From NCBI RefSeq assembly GCF_020075705.1, contig NZ_JAIQUM010000082.1, forward strand, positions 1 through 18,973: a stretch of 18,973 bases of DNA. The letters run 5' to 3'. Positions 1 to 5,959 of the stretch are shown in pieces; positions within the stretch are counted from its first letter, which is position 1, and each line of letters opens with the position of its first letter. The notes under the pieces were generated by a model, which was given only the letters and a program-made list of their open reading frames with translations, made no database searches and was not told where the DNA came from. The DNA is from Metabacillus rhizolycopersici. Its GTDB lineage: Bacteria > Bacillota > Bacilli > Bacillales > Bacillaceae. Both the position numbers and the translations under genes were made by a program.

Positions 1-311
1 ATCCAACTTGGAAATGATGTGAAACAACTTATGCACGATATAGCCAATAGATACCATTTTAGAATAAGCAAATGGAAGTAGATAAGGATCATATCCATTT
101 GCTTATTCAGTATGAGCCTAAGATGAGGTTTCTTGAAATCGTGAGACTACTCAAGCAAATGACTACTTTTCATATTTGGAAACAACATGAAAAGTATCTT
201 TCTAAACATTTTTGGAAGGAACGAACCTTTTAGAATGAAGGATATTTCGCTTGTTCCATTGGAAATGTCAGCAAAGAGATGATTCAAAAATATATTCACG
301 AACAAGGATGA
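1..311 (+). pseudogene. tnpA: IS200/IS605-family transposase TnpA remnant
   Basis: This is the C-terminal part of a Y1 (HUH) single-strand transposase, cut by the window edge and inactivated. Bases 1-70 read in one frame (ends HDIANRYHFRISKWK, then a stop). The reading then moves to the frame starting at base 72 and gives MEVDKDHIHLLIQYEP, where HIH is the metal-binding HUH motif. It continues through RLLKQMTTFHIWK and HFWKERTF to an in-frame TAG at 231-233, where the family normally has Trp. After that it reads NEGYFACSIGNVSKEMIQKY, with the probable catalytic Tyr, and ends IHEQG and TGA at 309-311. One frameshift (about 60-72) plus one nonsense codon show it is dead. It is the only mobile-element coding sequence seen and lies opposite to all other genes. 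Family assignment rests on recognised motifs, not a search. Confidence 0.85.
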
Positions 312-314
312 AAA

Positions 315-362
315 CCGTGGGCTTACATCCACGGACCTAAAGGTATCGTGGTTTTACGCCCA
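315..362. repeat. Subterminal hairpins, probable right end of the IS200/IS605 remnant
   Basis: CCGTGG (315-320) and CCACGG (329-334) form a 6-bp hairpin directly after the tnpA stop. A second weaker pairing, GTGG (348-351) with CCAC (359-362), follows. IS200/IS605 elements carry imperfect subterminal palindromes rather than terminal inverted repeats, so this fits the element's end. The exact cleavage site is not visible. Confidence 0.45.
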
Positions 363-378
363 CAGGTATAAAAAAGAC

Positions 379-410
379 AAAACAAAACCACCAAATTATG
401 TATTTGGTGG
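379..410 (-). terminator. Rho-independent terminator of ssrA, stem shared with the CCA end
   Basis: On the minus strand CCACCAAA (410-403) pairs with TTTGGTGG (395-388), with one more A-T pair possible at 402/396. TTTTGTTTT (387-379) follows. The first six bases of the stem are the 3' end of mature tmRNA, so the hairpin must be unfolded or trimmed when the acceptor stem forms. Confidence 0.85.
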
Positions 411-421
411 AGACGGTGGGA

Positions 422-699
422 CGTGCTATTCCATACTTTCGTTATGGCACTGACTATATCTTGAACCTGATTTCCAGGTCCTTCGGCGTATTATACGAAA
501 CATAGATTTATCTGAAATGATCAGACAGATTTTCGTATCCTAGTACTACCATGTTGTGGCAGCCTATGAGTCGATACACGGCTGTTGGATTGCTCCACAT
601 ACCGCTCGGCATTGCCCTATCACTTATTTTGTGACTTAGGTTTCACCGATAAAGCCGAATTTTCACTTATGTGTTACCACATAAGGCGACTAATGACTA
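422..699 (-). ncRNA. Group I intron in the T-loop of ssrA (probable subgroup IA, no ORF)
   Basis: A 278-nt self-splicing intron is proposed. P1: CGAU of the exon (703-700) plus UA pairs with UAGUCG (692-687), giving the diagnostic U-G wobble at the 5' splice site (U700-G690). The intron ends in G422 before exon UCCCAC. P2: CUUAUGUG (685-678) with CACAUAAG (673-666), loop GUAA. P3: UUCGGC (659-654) with GCCGAA (487-482). P4: UCGGU (649-645) with GCCGA (610-606), with GAAACCUAAG immediately after the 5' strand as in well-known group I cores. P6 is capped by GCAA (593-590). P7: GACU (572-569) with AGUC (455-452). P8: 481-475 with 469-463, then J8/7 AAGAUA. Two extra helices lie between P7 and P3 (563-557 with 551-545; 538-531 with 500-493), as in subgroup IA. 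P9 (447-443 with 435-431) has a GAAA loop. No homing endonuclease fits inside. Confidence 0.92.
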
Positions 700-920
700 A
701 TCGAACCCACGTCCAGAAACATCGCCACTTAAGCGTCTACGAGCGTAGTCGATATATTCGCGGTTTCGCTAACTCCTATGCCTATCGACAGGCGTCAGAG
801 CAGCTAGTCTGATTGGTCTCTTCCATCATCCCCAGACGGAGGAATTAGGCGTAGTCCACTAAGAGTGAGTCCCTTACCCTACCACATGGACGATGGAGGG
901 AGGAACTAGCTACGCAGTTA

Positions 921-956
921 TTAAGCTGCGAAAGCTAAGTTATTGTTAGTTTTGCC
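921..956 (-). CDS. tmRNA proteolysis-tag reading frame
   Basis: The resume codon GGC (956-954) opens a short frame coding GKTNNNLAFAA, ending in tandem TAA TAA (923-918). With the alanine carried by tmRNA itself the tag is AGKTNNNLAFAA. Bacillus tags begin GK and end in small or hydrophobic residues plus AA, recognised by ClpXP. The AACTGGCAAAACTAAC context matches the known resume site in Bacillus ssrA. Confidence 0.9.
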   Translation of the reverse strand, partial: GKTNNNLAFAA

Positions 957-1054
957 AGTTATTATTGGCGTGACGTTTTAACGAAGACGATCCCTTCGGC
1001 CCGCAACCTAAGCTCGAACTACCCCTGTCGAATCCGTAACGTCCCCATGATAAG

Positions 1055-1081
1055 CCGTATATAAAAGCTTTGGGTATACGG
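1055..1081 (-). other. Hairpin in the ssrA 5' leader
   Basis: CCGTATA (1081-1075) and TATACGG (1061-1055) form a 7-bp stem whose 13-nt loop contains the palindrome AAAGCTTT. It ends 8 nt before the mature 5' end of tmRNA. It may shape RNase P access, but no T-run follows it, so it is not a terminator. Confidence 0.45.
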
Positions 1082-1148
1082 GAAGTTAAAAAGTAGATAA
1101 GCTTAATTGCTTATGAAATTGTTTGTAAGTGACTGTCTTACAAAATCT

Positions 1149-1176
1149 ATTATATCAGAATCATACCAAAATGCAA
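1149..1176 (-). promoter_or_regulatory. Sigma-A-type promoter of ssrA
   Basis: TTGCAT (1176-1171) and a consensus TATAAT (1154-1149) are separated by 16 nt. Transcription would start near 1142, giving a leader of about 95 nt that is processed from tmRNA. The site lies in the smpB-ssrA gap, consistent with ssrA having its own promoter besides read-through from smpB. Confidence 0.6.
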
Positions 1177-1190
1177 TTGTTAGGTTTTTC

Positions 1191-1661
1191 CTAGTAATCC
1201 TTTTGGCGATCTCGGAAGGCACGTTCGATATCACGCCTCGCTTCTTTTTTCTTTAAGTCTTCACGTTTATCATATTTCTTTTTACCTTTACCTAAGCCAA
1301 TTAATACCTTAGCATACCCATTTTTTAAATACATTTTCAATGGTACTAATGCATATCCTTCTTCTTTCGTTGCACCAATTAATTTCGCAATTTCACGTCG
1401 ATGCAGCAAAAGCTTTCTTGTTCTTAATGGTTCGTGGTTATATCGATTTCCCTGTTCATATGGACTAACATGCATATTATGCAAAAATACTTCTCCGCCT
1501 TCTACACGTGCATACGAATCCTTTAAGTTTGCGCGACCATTTCGAATTGATTTGATTTCCGTACCTTGAAGGACAATGCCGGCTTCAAATGTTTCTTCAA
1601 TTGAAAAATCATGATTCGCCTTTTTATTTTGAGCAACTACTTTTCCCATTCCTTTAGGCAT
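1191..1661 (-). CDS. smpB: SsrA-binding protein SmpB
   Basis: SmpB binds the tRNA-like domain of tmRNA and brings it into the A site of stalled ribosomes. The 156-residue protein starts [19 protein letters not shown] and carries the family motifs [15 protein letters not shown] and NLKDSYARV. It also has [14 protein letters not shown] in the beta-barrel, and ends in the basic tail [15 protein letters not shown] that becomes helical in the decoding centre. Length equals that of Bacillus SmpB. ATG at 1661 is preferred because GGGGAGGGG lies 6 nt upstream and the protein aligns from there. An upstream in-frame ATG at 1709 would add 16 unrelated residues and lacks a ribosome binding site. It sits between rnr and its RNA partner ssrA, the usual Bacillus order, but unusually far (500 nt) from rnr because repeats intervene. 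Confidence 0.98.
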   Translation of the reverse strand: MPKGMGKVVAQNKKANHDFSIEETFEAGIVLQGTEIKSIRNGRANLKDSYARVEGGEVFLHNMHVSPYEQGNRYNHEPLRTRKLLLHRREIAKLIGATKEEGYALVPLKMYLKNGYAKVLIGLGKGKKKYDKREDLKKKEARRDIERAFRDRQKDY

Positions 1662-1700
1662 TGTGTCCCCTCCCCTCAATAAAGCGATTAATTTAGAACA

Positions 1701-1819
1701 AAAGCGCAAGCGCCTTGATCAGCCTAAGGCAGGCATAAGACGCACATGAATAGAAAGGCGTACTTTGCCTTCAATTCATGCGTGGCTTATGACCCCGAGG
1801 GGCCGGACGCTTGCGCTGG
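1701..1819. repeat. Nested-hairpin intergenic repeat (MITE/REP-like), copy 1
   Basis: This element of about 119 bp folds into one long hairpin. Outer arms AGCGCAAGCG (1703-1712) and CGCTTGCGCT (1808-1817) match perfectly. Middle arms are CATAAG..CATGAAT (1734-1751) and ATTCATG..CTTATG (1774-1791). The inner stem is AAGGC (1755-1759) with GCCTT (1767-1771). No coding capacity is seen. The 17-mer AAGCGCCTTGATCAGCC (1708-1724) recurs with one change between gapA and pgk. GCGCAAGCGCC-type intergenic repeats are common in Bacillus chromosomes to my knowledge. Confidence 0.75.
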
Positions 1820-1870
1820 ATGCAGTGCGCTTAGCCACAGTTCAAGAATTTTATAATTTCCTAAACAGCG

Positions 1871-1990
1871 ATAAAGCAAAACTTCCAACAGTGGTGGTTT
1901 TCCATTGTTGGTTAAAGAGTCTTATTGGACTTTTCCGGGCAGTGATCCCCACCTTCTCTGCTTGTGGGGATCTTACTGCCCGTTAAGTGG
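1871..1990. repeat. Second dispersed repeat family, copy A
   Basis: Bases 1881-1903 match 18857-18879 at 21 of 23 positions, and 1917-1955 align with 18902-18941. Both copies start with ATAAAGC. Copy A ends in a strong hairpin: GGGCAGT (1937-1943) with ACTGCCC (1975-1981), and ATCCCCAC (1945-1952) with GTGGGGAT (1964-1971). It has no coding capacity. It is unrelated to the repeat directly on its left. Confidence 0.7.
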
Positions 1991-2044
1991 AATACGTTCT
2001 ATTTTAGCAAAAATTGGACTTAATCACAATGGAAAGGCAATGAG

Positions 2045-2152
2045 ATGATCGTGTATCAATCAAATTGTTATTCCTACCAAGAGGATATTGTCCAATTGTT
2101 GTTGGCTAAATGGAGAGGATCTGACACACTAACAAGTGTCAGATCCTTTTAG
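2045..2152 (+). CDS. Possible 35-residue ORF or gene remnant
   Basis: ATG at 2045 follows GGAAAGG (2031-2037) by 7 nt and opens a frame starting MIVYQSNCYSYQEDIVQLLL and ending TAG at 2150-2152. The composition looks protein-like (hydrophobic and charged residues alternate), but I recognise no family. Its last codons run through the hairpin at 2117-2146, which is followed by TTTT on this strand. It could equally be a decayed piece of a mobile element or chance. Confidence 0.2.
   Translation: MIVYQSNCYSYQEDIVQLLLAKWRGSDTLTSVRSF
2117..2146. terminator. 11-bp hairpin downstream of rnr, possible terminator
   Basis: GGATCTGACAC (2117-2127) and GTGTCAGATCC (2136-2146) pair perfectly with an 8-nt loop, 15 nt beyond the rnr stop. 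The T-run (TTTT, 2147-2150) is on the plus side, while the minus side continues TCTCCATTT. It would therefore terminate rnr transcripts only weakly. It may instead serve a former plus-strand gene or protect the rnr 3' end. Confidence 0.5.
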
Positions 2153-2161
2153 CGAAAATTA

Positions 2162-4513
2162 TCAAGCCTTCTTTTTCTTTTTCCGCTTTGCTTTTGGTGC
2201 ATTTTCATAATGCTTCTTTTTCTTCTTTTTCCGTGGTGGACGTGTTGACCATTCTCCATCTTTGTCGTCATTACGTTTATTTTGACCGTCTTTTTGATCT
2301 TGTCTTTGATTTTTCCGGCCTTTACCAGAGAAGATGACTTTTGGCGTATCTTTTGCTTGGCGTCTTCTCGTTCCCTTCATTCCAACAATCTCAAAGTCAA
2401 CTGAACGCTCATCTTTATTCACACTTACTACACGTACTGTAATTTCATCGCCAATTCGATACACATTACCAGTACGTTCTCCAATCATGGCATAATGACG
2501 TTCATCATAGCGATAATAATCATCTGTCATATAACTTACATGAACAAGACCTTCGATTGTGTTTGGTAGCTCTACGAACATTCCGAAGTTTGTTACCGAG
2601 CTAATCATGCCATCATATTCTTCACCGATTTTATCAAGCATGTATTCTGCCTTTTTCAGCTCATCTGTTTCACGCTCTGCTTCAACTGCTCTTCGTTCCA
2701 TATTTGATGCTTGTTCTGCAATGACAGGTAAGCTTTCAGCCCATTTTGAGCGTGTATCTTCATCGACTTTTCCTTCAATTAAGTACGTTCGAATTAAGCG
2801 ATGAACAATCAAGTCTGGATAACGACGGATTGGTGATGTAAAGTGCGTATAAAATTCTGTTGATAAACCAAAATGTCCGATGCTAGCTGGGTCATATTTT
2901 GCCTGTTTCATTGAACGAAGCATAACAGTTGAAATGACTGTTTCTTCAGGTGTACCCGCTACCTCTTCTAAAATGTTTTGCAAAGCTCTTGGGTGGATTT
3001 CATTTGCTGTACCTTTGACTGTATATCCGAAGTTTGTGATGAACTCCAAAAAGCGTTGCAGCTTTTCTACATTCGGGTCTTCATGAATACGATAGATAAA
3101 TGGAACATTCATCCAATGGAAATGCTCCGCAATTGTTTCATTTGCTAGTAACATAAACTCTTCAATTAATCTTTCTGCTACAGATCGCTCACGAATCACT
3201 ACCTCTTGTGGGTGGCCCTCACTATCGACAAGAACCTTTGCTTCTTTAAAATCGAAGTCAATGGCACCGCGAGTCATCCGTTTTGTTCGAAGGATTTGTG
3301 CTAGGTCACCCATTTGTTCAAACATTGGTACAAGCTTTTCATATTTTTGCAGAAGCGCCTCATCACGATCTTCCAGAATTTTCTTCACATCTGAATAGGT
3401 CATACGTTCCGTCGTTTTAATCACACTTTGGAAGATTTCATGCTTCACAACAGTCCCTGTTTCATCTACTTCCATTTCACAAGACAATGTTAACCTGTCT
3501 ACCTTTGGATTCAATGAACAAATTCCATTTGAAAGGCGGTGTGGAATCATCGGAATCACCCGGTCAACAAGATATACACTCGTCCCCCGCTCCAATGCTT
3601 CACGATCAATCGGAGACTGTTCTGTGACATAATGACTAACATCTGCAATGTGTACACCTAATTTGTAATTCCCATTCTCTAATTTTTGAACGGTAACAGC
3701 ATCATCTAAATCCTTCGCATCTGCACCATCGATTGTCACAATGACTTCATGACGCAAATCACGACGGCCTTTTACATCTTCCTCACTAATTGTCTCCGGT
3801 ACATCGTTTGCTTGCTTAATCGCTTCTTCAGGAAACGGTCCTGGAAGTCCATGCTTATGAATCACAGATAGAATATCAACACCAGGATCATTTTTATGAC
3901 CTAGAATATCAATAACTTCCCCTTCTGCACTCATGCGCCCTTCTGGATAAGTTGTTAACTTCACGACAACTTTATGTCCCTCGACTGCTCCGTTTGAAGC
4001 ATTTTTCGGAATAAAGATATCATTGGCAATCTTTTTATCGTCAGCAATCACAAATCCGAAATTTTTGCTTTCTGTATACGTTCCAACGATTTCCTTTACG
4101 CCGCGTTCTAAAATACGAATAATCGTTCCTTCTTGTCTTGAGCCCGCTGATTTCGAGCTAACTCTTACAAGAACGGTATCACCGTGCATCGCTGTTTTTA
4201 GCTCAGTCGGTGGGATAAACACATCATCTAAGCTTGCATCCTCTGGATCGACAAAAGCAAAACCTTTTGCGTGACCAATAAGTTTACCTTTTAGTAAATT
4301 CATTTTTTCAGGAAGGCCATAACGGTTACTTCTCGTTCTCACGACTAAACCTTGATCTTCCATTGCCACCAATGCTTTAACAAAATCCTTGAATTCCGCC
4401 GAATCCTTTATTCCGAATGCTTCCTCCAACTCCTGAACCGTTAGTGGTTTATAAGCTTCTTCTTTCATGAATTCAAGTAACTTATCAATATGTACTTTTA
4501 TTTCTGGATCCAT
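2162..4513 (-). CDS. rnr: Ribonuclease R, 3'-5' exoribonuclease
   Basis: RNase R degrades structured RNA processively from the 3' end and takes part in RNA quality control, including decay of mRNAs released by trans-translation. The 783-residue protein has an N-terminal helix-turn-helix region (about 1-70) and two cold-shock/OB domains (about 72-205, with [18 protein letters not shown] and [18 protein letters not shown]). The RNB catalytic domain (about 250-580) has the metal-binding aspartates D262, D268, D270 and D271 in [12 protein letters not shown]. An S1 domain follows (about 628-705, [16 protein letters not shown]). The tail of about 75 residues is very basic with runs of six and five lysines, typical of RNase R. 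ATG at 4513 has AAAGGAGGA 7 nt upstream. est ends 16 nt before it, so the two are surely co-transcribed. Length is close to Bacillus subtilis Rnr (about 779). Confidence 0.98.
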   Translation of the reverse strand: MDPEIKVHIDKLLEFMKEEAYKPLTVQELEEAFGIKDSAEFKDFVKALVAMEDQGLVVRTRSNRYGLPEKMNLLKGKLIGHAKGFAFVDPEDASLDDVFIPPTELKTAMHGDTVLVRVSSKSAGSRQEGTIIRILERGVKEIVGTYTESKNFGFVIADDKKIANDIFIPKNASNGAVEGHKVVVKLTTYPEGRMSAEGEVIDILGHKNDPGVDILSVIHKHGLPGPFPEEAIKQANDVPETISEEDVKGRRDLRHEVIVTIDGADAKDLDDAVTVQKLENGNYKLGVHIADVSHYVTEQSPIDREALERGTSVYLVDRVIPMIPHRLSNGICSLNPKVDRLTLSCEMEVDETGTVVKHEIFQSVIKTTERMTYSDVKKILEDRDEALLQKYEKLVPMFEQMGDLAQILRTKRMTRGAIDFDFKEAKVLVDSEGHPQEVVIRERSVAERLIEEFMLLANETIAEHFHWMNVPFIYRIHEDPNVEKLQRFLEFITNFGYTVKGTANEIHPRALQNILEEVAGTPEETVISTVMLRSMKQAKYDPASIGHFGLSTEFYTHFTSPIRRYPDLIVHRLIRTYLIEGKVDEDTRSKWAESLPVIAEQASNMERRAVEAERETDELKKAEYMLDKIGEEYDGMISSVTNFGMFVELPNTIEGLVHVSYMTDDYYRYDERHYAMIGERTGNVYRIGDEITVRVVSVNKDERSVDFEIVGMKGTRRRQAKDTPKVIFSGKGRKNQRQDQKDGQNKRNDDKDGEWSTRPPRKKKKKKHYENAPKAKRKKKKKA

Positions 4514-4529
4514 TAAGTATCCTCCTTTT

Positions 4530-5270
4530 TTACCAATTAAGGCTTTCTAAAAATTGGTATACGTCTTCATGTAATTGATCGCGTTCTTTATCAAGAGTGA
4601 GGACATGACCAGACTCCTCATACCATTTTATGCGCTTTTGATCATTTTCTACCTCGTTATATATAATATTAGCACTATCTGTATTAATCATATTGTCATG
4701 TCTTGCTTGTGCTACAAACGTAGGGGAATAAATCATATCAACATTTTTACGCACATCTGCGATAAGCTCCTGTAACGCTTTTAACGTATTCATCGGTGAT
4801 TTCGCAAACTCGACCATTTCTTCCTCGATTTTTTCTGGTGATTTGCCCTCAAACTTTTTATAGTTTCTAGCATATTCAAGTATTCCTTGGTACATCACTT
4901 CTTCACTTTTTATATACATAGGTGCACACATTGTGACAATGCCCTTTACAGGTACAGTGTATCCTAATTTAAGAGAAAACACTCCACCTAGTGATAAACC
5001 ACCAACTGCAATATTTTCGAACCCCATATTTTGCAAATGCTCATACCCTTGCTGCACATCCTGCCACCAATCCACTGGACCAGTCTGGACCAGTTCCTCT
5101 GGTGGAACACCATGGCCCTTATATTGAGGCGCGTGGCACGTATAGCCTCGTTCACTTAGGAAACGTGCAAGCATTCGTACATCTGCAGTATTTCCTGTAA
5201 ATCCATGTAATAAAAGAACGGCTCTCTCCCCGCCCTCAAATGTATACGGTTTTGGTAATACTCTTTTCAT
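4530..5270 (-). CDS. est: Carboxylesterase (Est/YvaK type, alpha/beta hydrolase)
   Basis: The 246-residue alpha/beta hydrolase hydrolyses short-chain carboxylic esters. It has no signal peptide and should be cytosolic. LLLHGFTGN (about 19-27) forms the oxyanion region. The nucleophile is S93 in GLSLGG, and the acid and base are D192 (ARHD) and H222 (SGHV). It closely resembles the thermostable Geobacillus Est30 as I remember it (FTGNx[28 protein letters not shown]). The gene sits between secG and rnr as in Bacillus, with only 16 nt to rnr, yet its link to RNA decay is unexplained. ATG at 5270 follows AAAAGGGGACACTAG, a reasonable ribosome binding site. The natural substrate is unknown. Confidence 0.95.
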   Translation of the reverse strand: MKRVLPKPYTFEGGERAVLLLHGFTGNTADVRMLARFLSERGYTCHAPQYKGHGVPPEELVQTGPVDWWQDVQQGYEHLQNMGFENIAVGGLSLGGVFSLKLGYTVPVKGIVTMCAPMYIKSEEVMYQGILEYARNYKKFEGKSPEKIEEEMVEFAKSPMNTLKALQELIADVRKNVDMIYSPTFVAQARHDNMINTDSANIIYNEVENDQKRIKWYEESGHVLTLDKERDQLHEDVYQFLESLNW

Positions 5271-5543
5271 TCTAGTGTCCCCTTTTAAAAAATAATCTTT
5301 TATTAGCTTATCCCATATAGACTAACAGTAGTCCCGCATGTATTGGCGAGCTTTATATAATCTCCACTATTCTATTTAATCAAAAGTTTGATTTAATACA
5401 AAGAGGTTTGCTTACTAACGTCACGATTCAAATAAGGAAAAATGGCGTGTTCACCACCAAGATAGTGTCGCTTTGCGATTCTTTTCACTAGTCTTTCCAG
5501 CTCGAAATATGAGCATACGGGTTTCGTCCCCATGCCTTAATAA
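5271..5543. other. est upstream region
   Basis: No open frame of note is seen. The part nearest est holds a candidate promoter (5354-5383) and a near-perfect palindrome, AATCAAA-AG-TTTGATT (5378-5393), that overlaps its -35 box. The rest (5394-5543) has no feature I can name. Confidence 0.5.
5354..5383 (-). promoter_or_regulatory. Candidate promoter for est-rnr-smpB
   Basis: TTGATT (5383-5378) and TATATA (5359-5354) are separated by 18 nt, about 80 nt upstream of the est start. A promoter is expected here because secG has its own terminator. The boxes are imperfect. Confidence 0.4.
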
Positions 5544-5572
5544 TAAAAAAAGAGCCTGAACCCTCAGACCCT
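5544..5572 (-). terminator. Terminator of secG
   Basis: AGGGTCTGA (5572-5564) pairs with TCAGGCTCT (5559-5551), two pairs being G-U, with a GGGT loop. TTTTTTT (5550-5544) follows, 13 nt after the secG stop. It separates secG from est. Confidence 0.85.
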
Positions 5573-5584
5573 TTGATTTATACA

Positions 5585-5818
5585 TTATTGAACGATATAC
5601 GCTACTAATATTGTCAAAAGAAAGAATAGAACGGATAAAACAATCGTAGCACGGTGTAAAACTAAATCTAGTCCACGAGCCTTTTGTTTTCCAAATAGCT
5701 GCTCGGCACCACCAGAAATCGCACCAGATAATCCAGCACTTTTACCAGATTGTAATAAAACAACTGTAATTAAAGCAATCGATACTATAACAAGTAAGAC
5801 TAGTAAAGCAGTATGCAT
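5585..5818 (-). CDS. secG: Preprotein translocase subunit SecG
   Basis: SecG is the small, non-essential subunit of the SecYEG channel that assists SecA-driven export. The 77-residue protein has two membrane helices (about 3-23 and 55-75). They are joined by the conserved loop [20 protein letters not shown] and [14 protein letters not shown], which matches Bacillus SecG. ATG at 5818 is chosen because AGGAGG lies 8 nt upstream and the family starts with MH. A longer frame from 5851 would add 11 polar residues in front of the first helix and would include the ribosome binding site. It is flanked by its own promoter candidate and terminator, so it is probably monocistronic. Confidence 0.97.
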   Translation of the reverse strand: MHTALLVLLVIVSIALITVVLLQSGKSAGLSGAISGGAEQLFGKQKARGLDLVLHRATIVLSVLFFLLTILVAYIVQ

Positions 5819-5858
5819 GAAACGACACCTCCTGATATGCGGACAATTCAATATTTTA

Positions 5859-5887
5859 AATGTATCACACTTGCATTTTCTTCACAA
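5859..5887 (-). promoter_or_regulatory. Candidate promoter of secG
   Basis: TTGTGA (5887-5882) and TACATT (5864-5859) are separated by 17 nt and lie about 40 nt upstream of the secG start. Both boxes match sigma-A only partly. Confidence 0.4.
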
Positions 5888-5959
5888 TATTGAGTTTGTA
5901 CGGAGCATACATTTTTCAAACGTTAAGGCAAAATTTTCAGAAACCTGCTAAATCATATG

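Larger units (their letters stand above)
405..1046 (-). ncRNA. ssrA: tmRNA (ssrA), interrupted by a group I intron
   Basis: tmRNA rescues ribosomes stalled on broken mRNA, acting with SmpB, whose gene lies just upstream. The 5' end GGGGACG (1046-1040) pairs with CGTCTCC (415-409), followed by the discriminator A and an encoded CCA (405). The 5' region matches Bacillus tmRNA (GUUACGGAUUCGACAGGG, then the GCGGGCCGAAGG region). The T-stem halves GTGGG (710-706) and CCCAC (420-416) are separated by an insertion at 422-699. Removing 278 nt leaves 347 + 17 = 364 nt, essentially the length of Bacillus subtilis tmRNA (about 363 nt), and rebuilds a 7-nt T-loop UUCGAUU. The gene is followed by its own terminator and preceded by a promoter, so it can be transcribed independently of smpB. 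The 5' leader would be removed by RNase P. Identity is certain; exact splice sites are inferred. Confidence 0.96.

Noticed and set aside
315..420. CRISPR-like or attachment-site repeats next to ssrA
   Set aside because: There are only single hairpins, no regularly spaced repeats, no integrase gene and no second copy of the ssrA 3' end in the window. The tmRNA is an attachment site in other genomes, but nothing here supports an integrated island.
1..699. An IStron (group I intron plus IS605 genes) covering intron and tnpA
   Set aside because: The intron ends at 422 before the 3' exon and terminator; tnpA is outside it and oppositely oriented. The two elements are separate as far as the sequence shows.
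585..812. 75-residue plus-strand frame over ssrA and its intron
   Set aside because: It lies entirely on the opposite strand of structured RNA (tmRNA plus intron core) and has no ribosome binding site or family resemblance. It is not a homing endonuclease.
1765..1986. 73-residue plus-strand frame in the rnr-smpB gap
   Set aside because: It runs through two unrelated hairpin repeats. The translation reflects repeat sequence rather than a protein.
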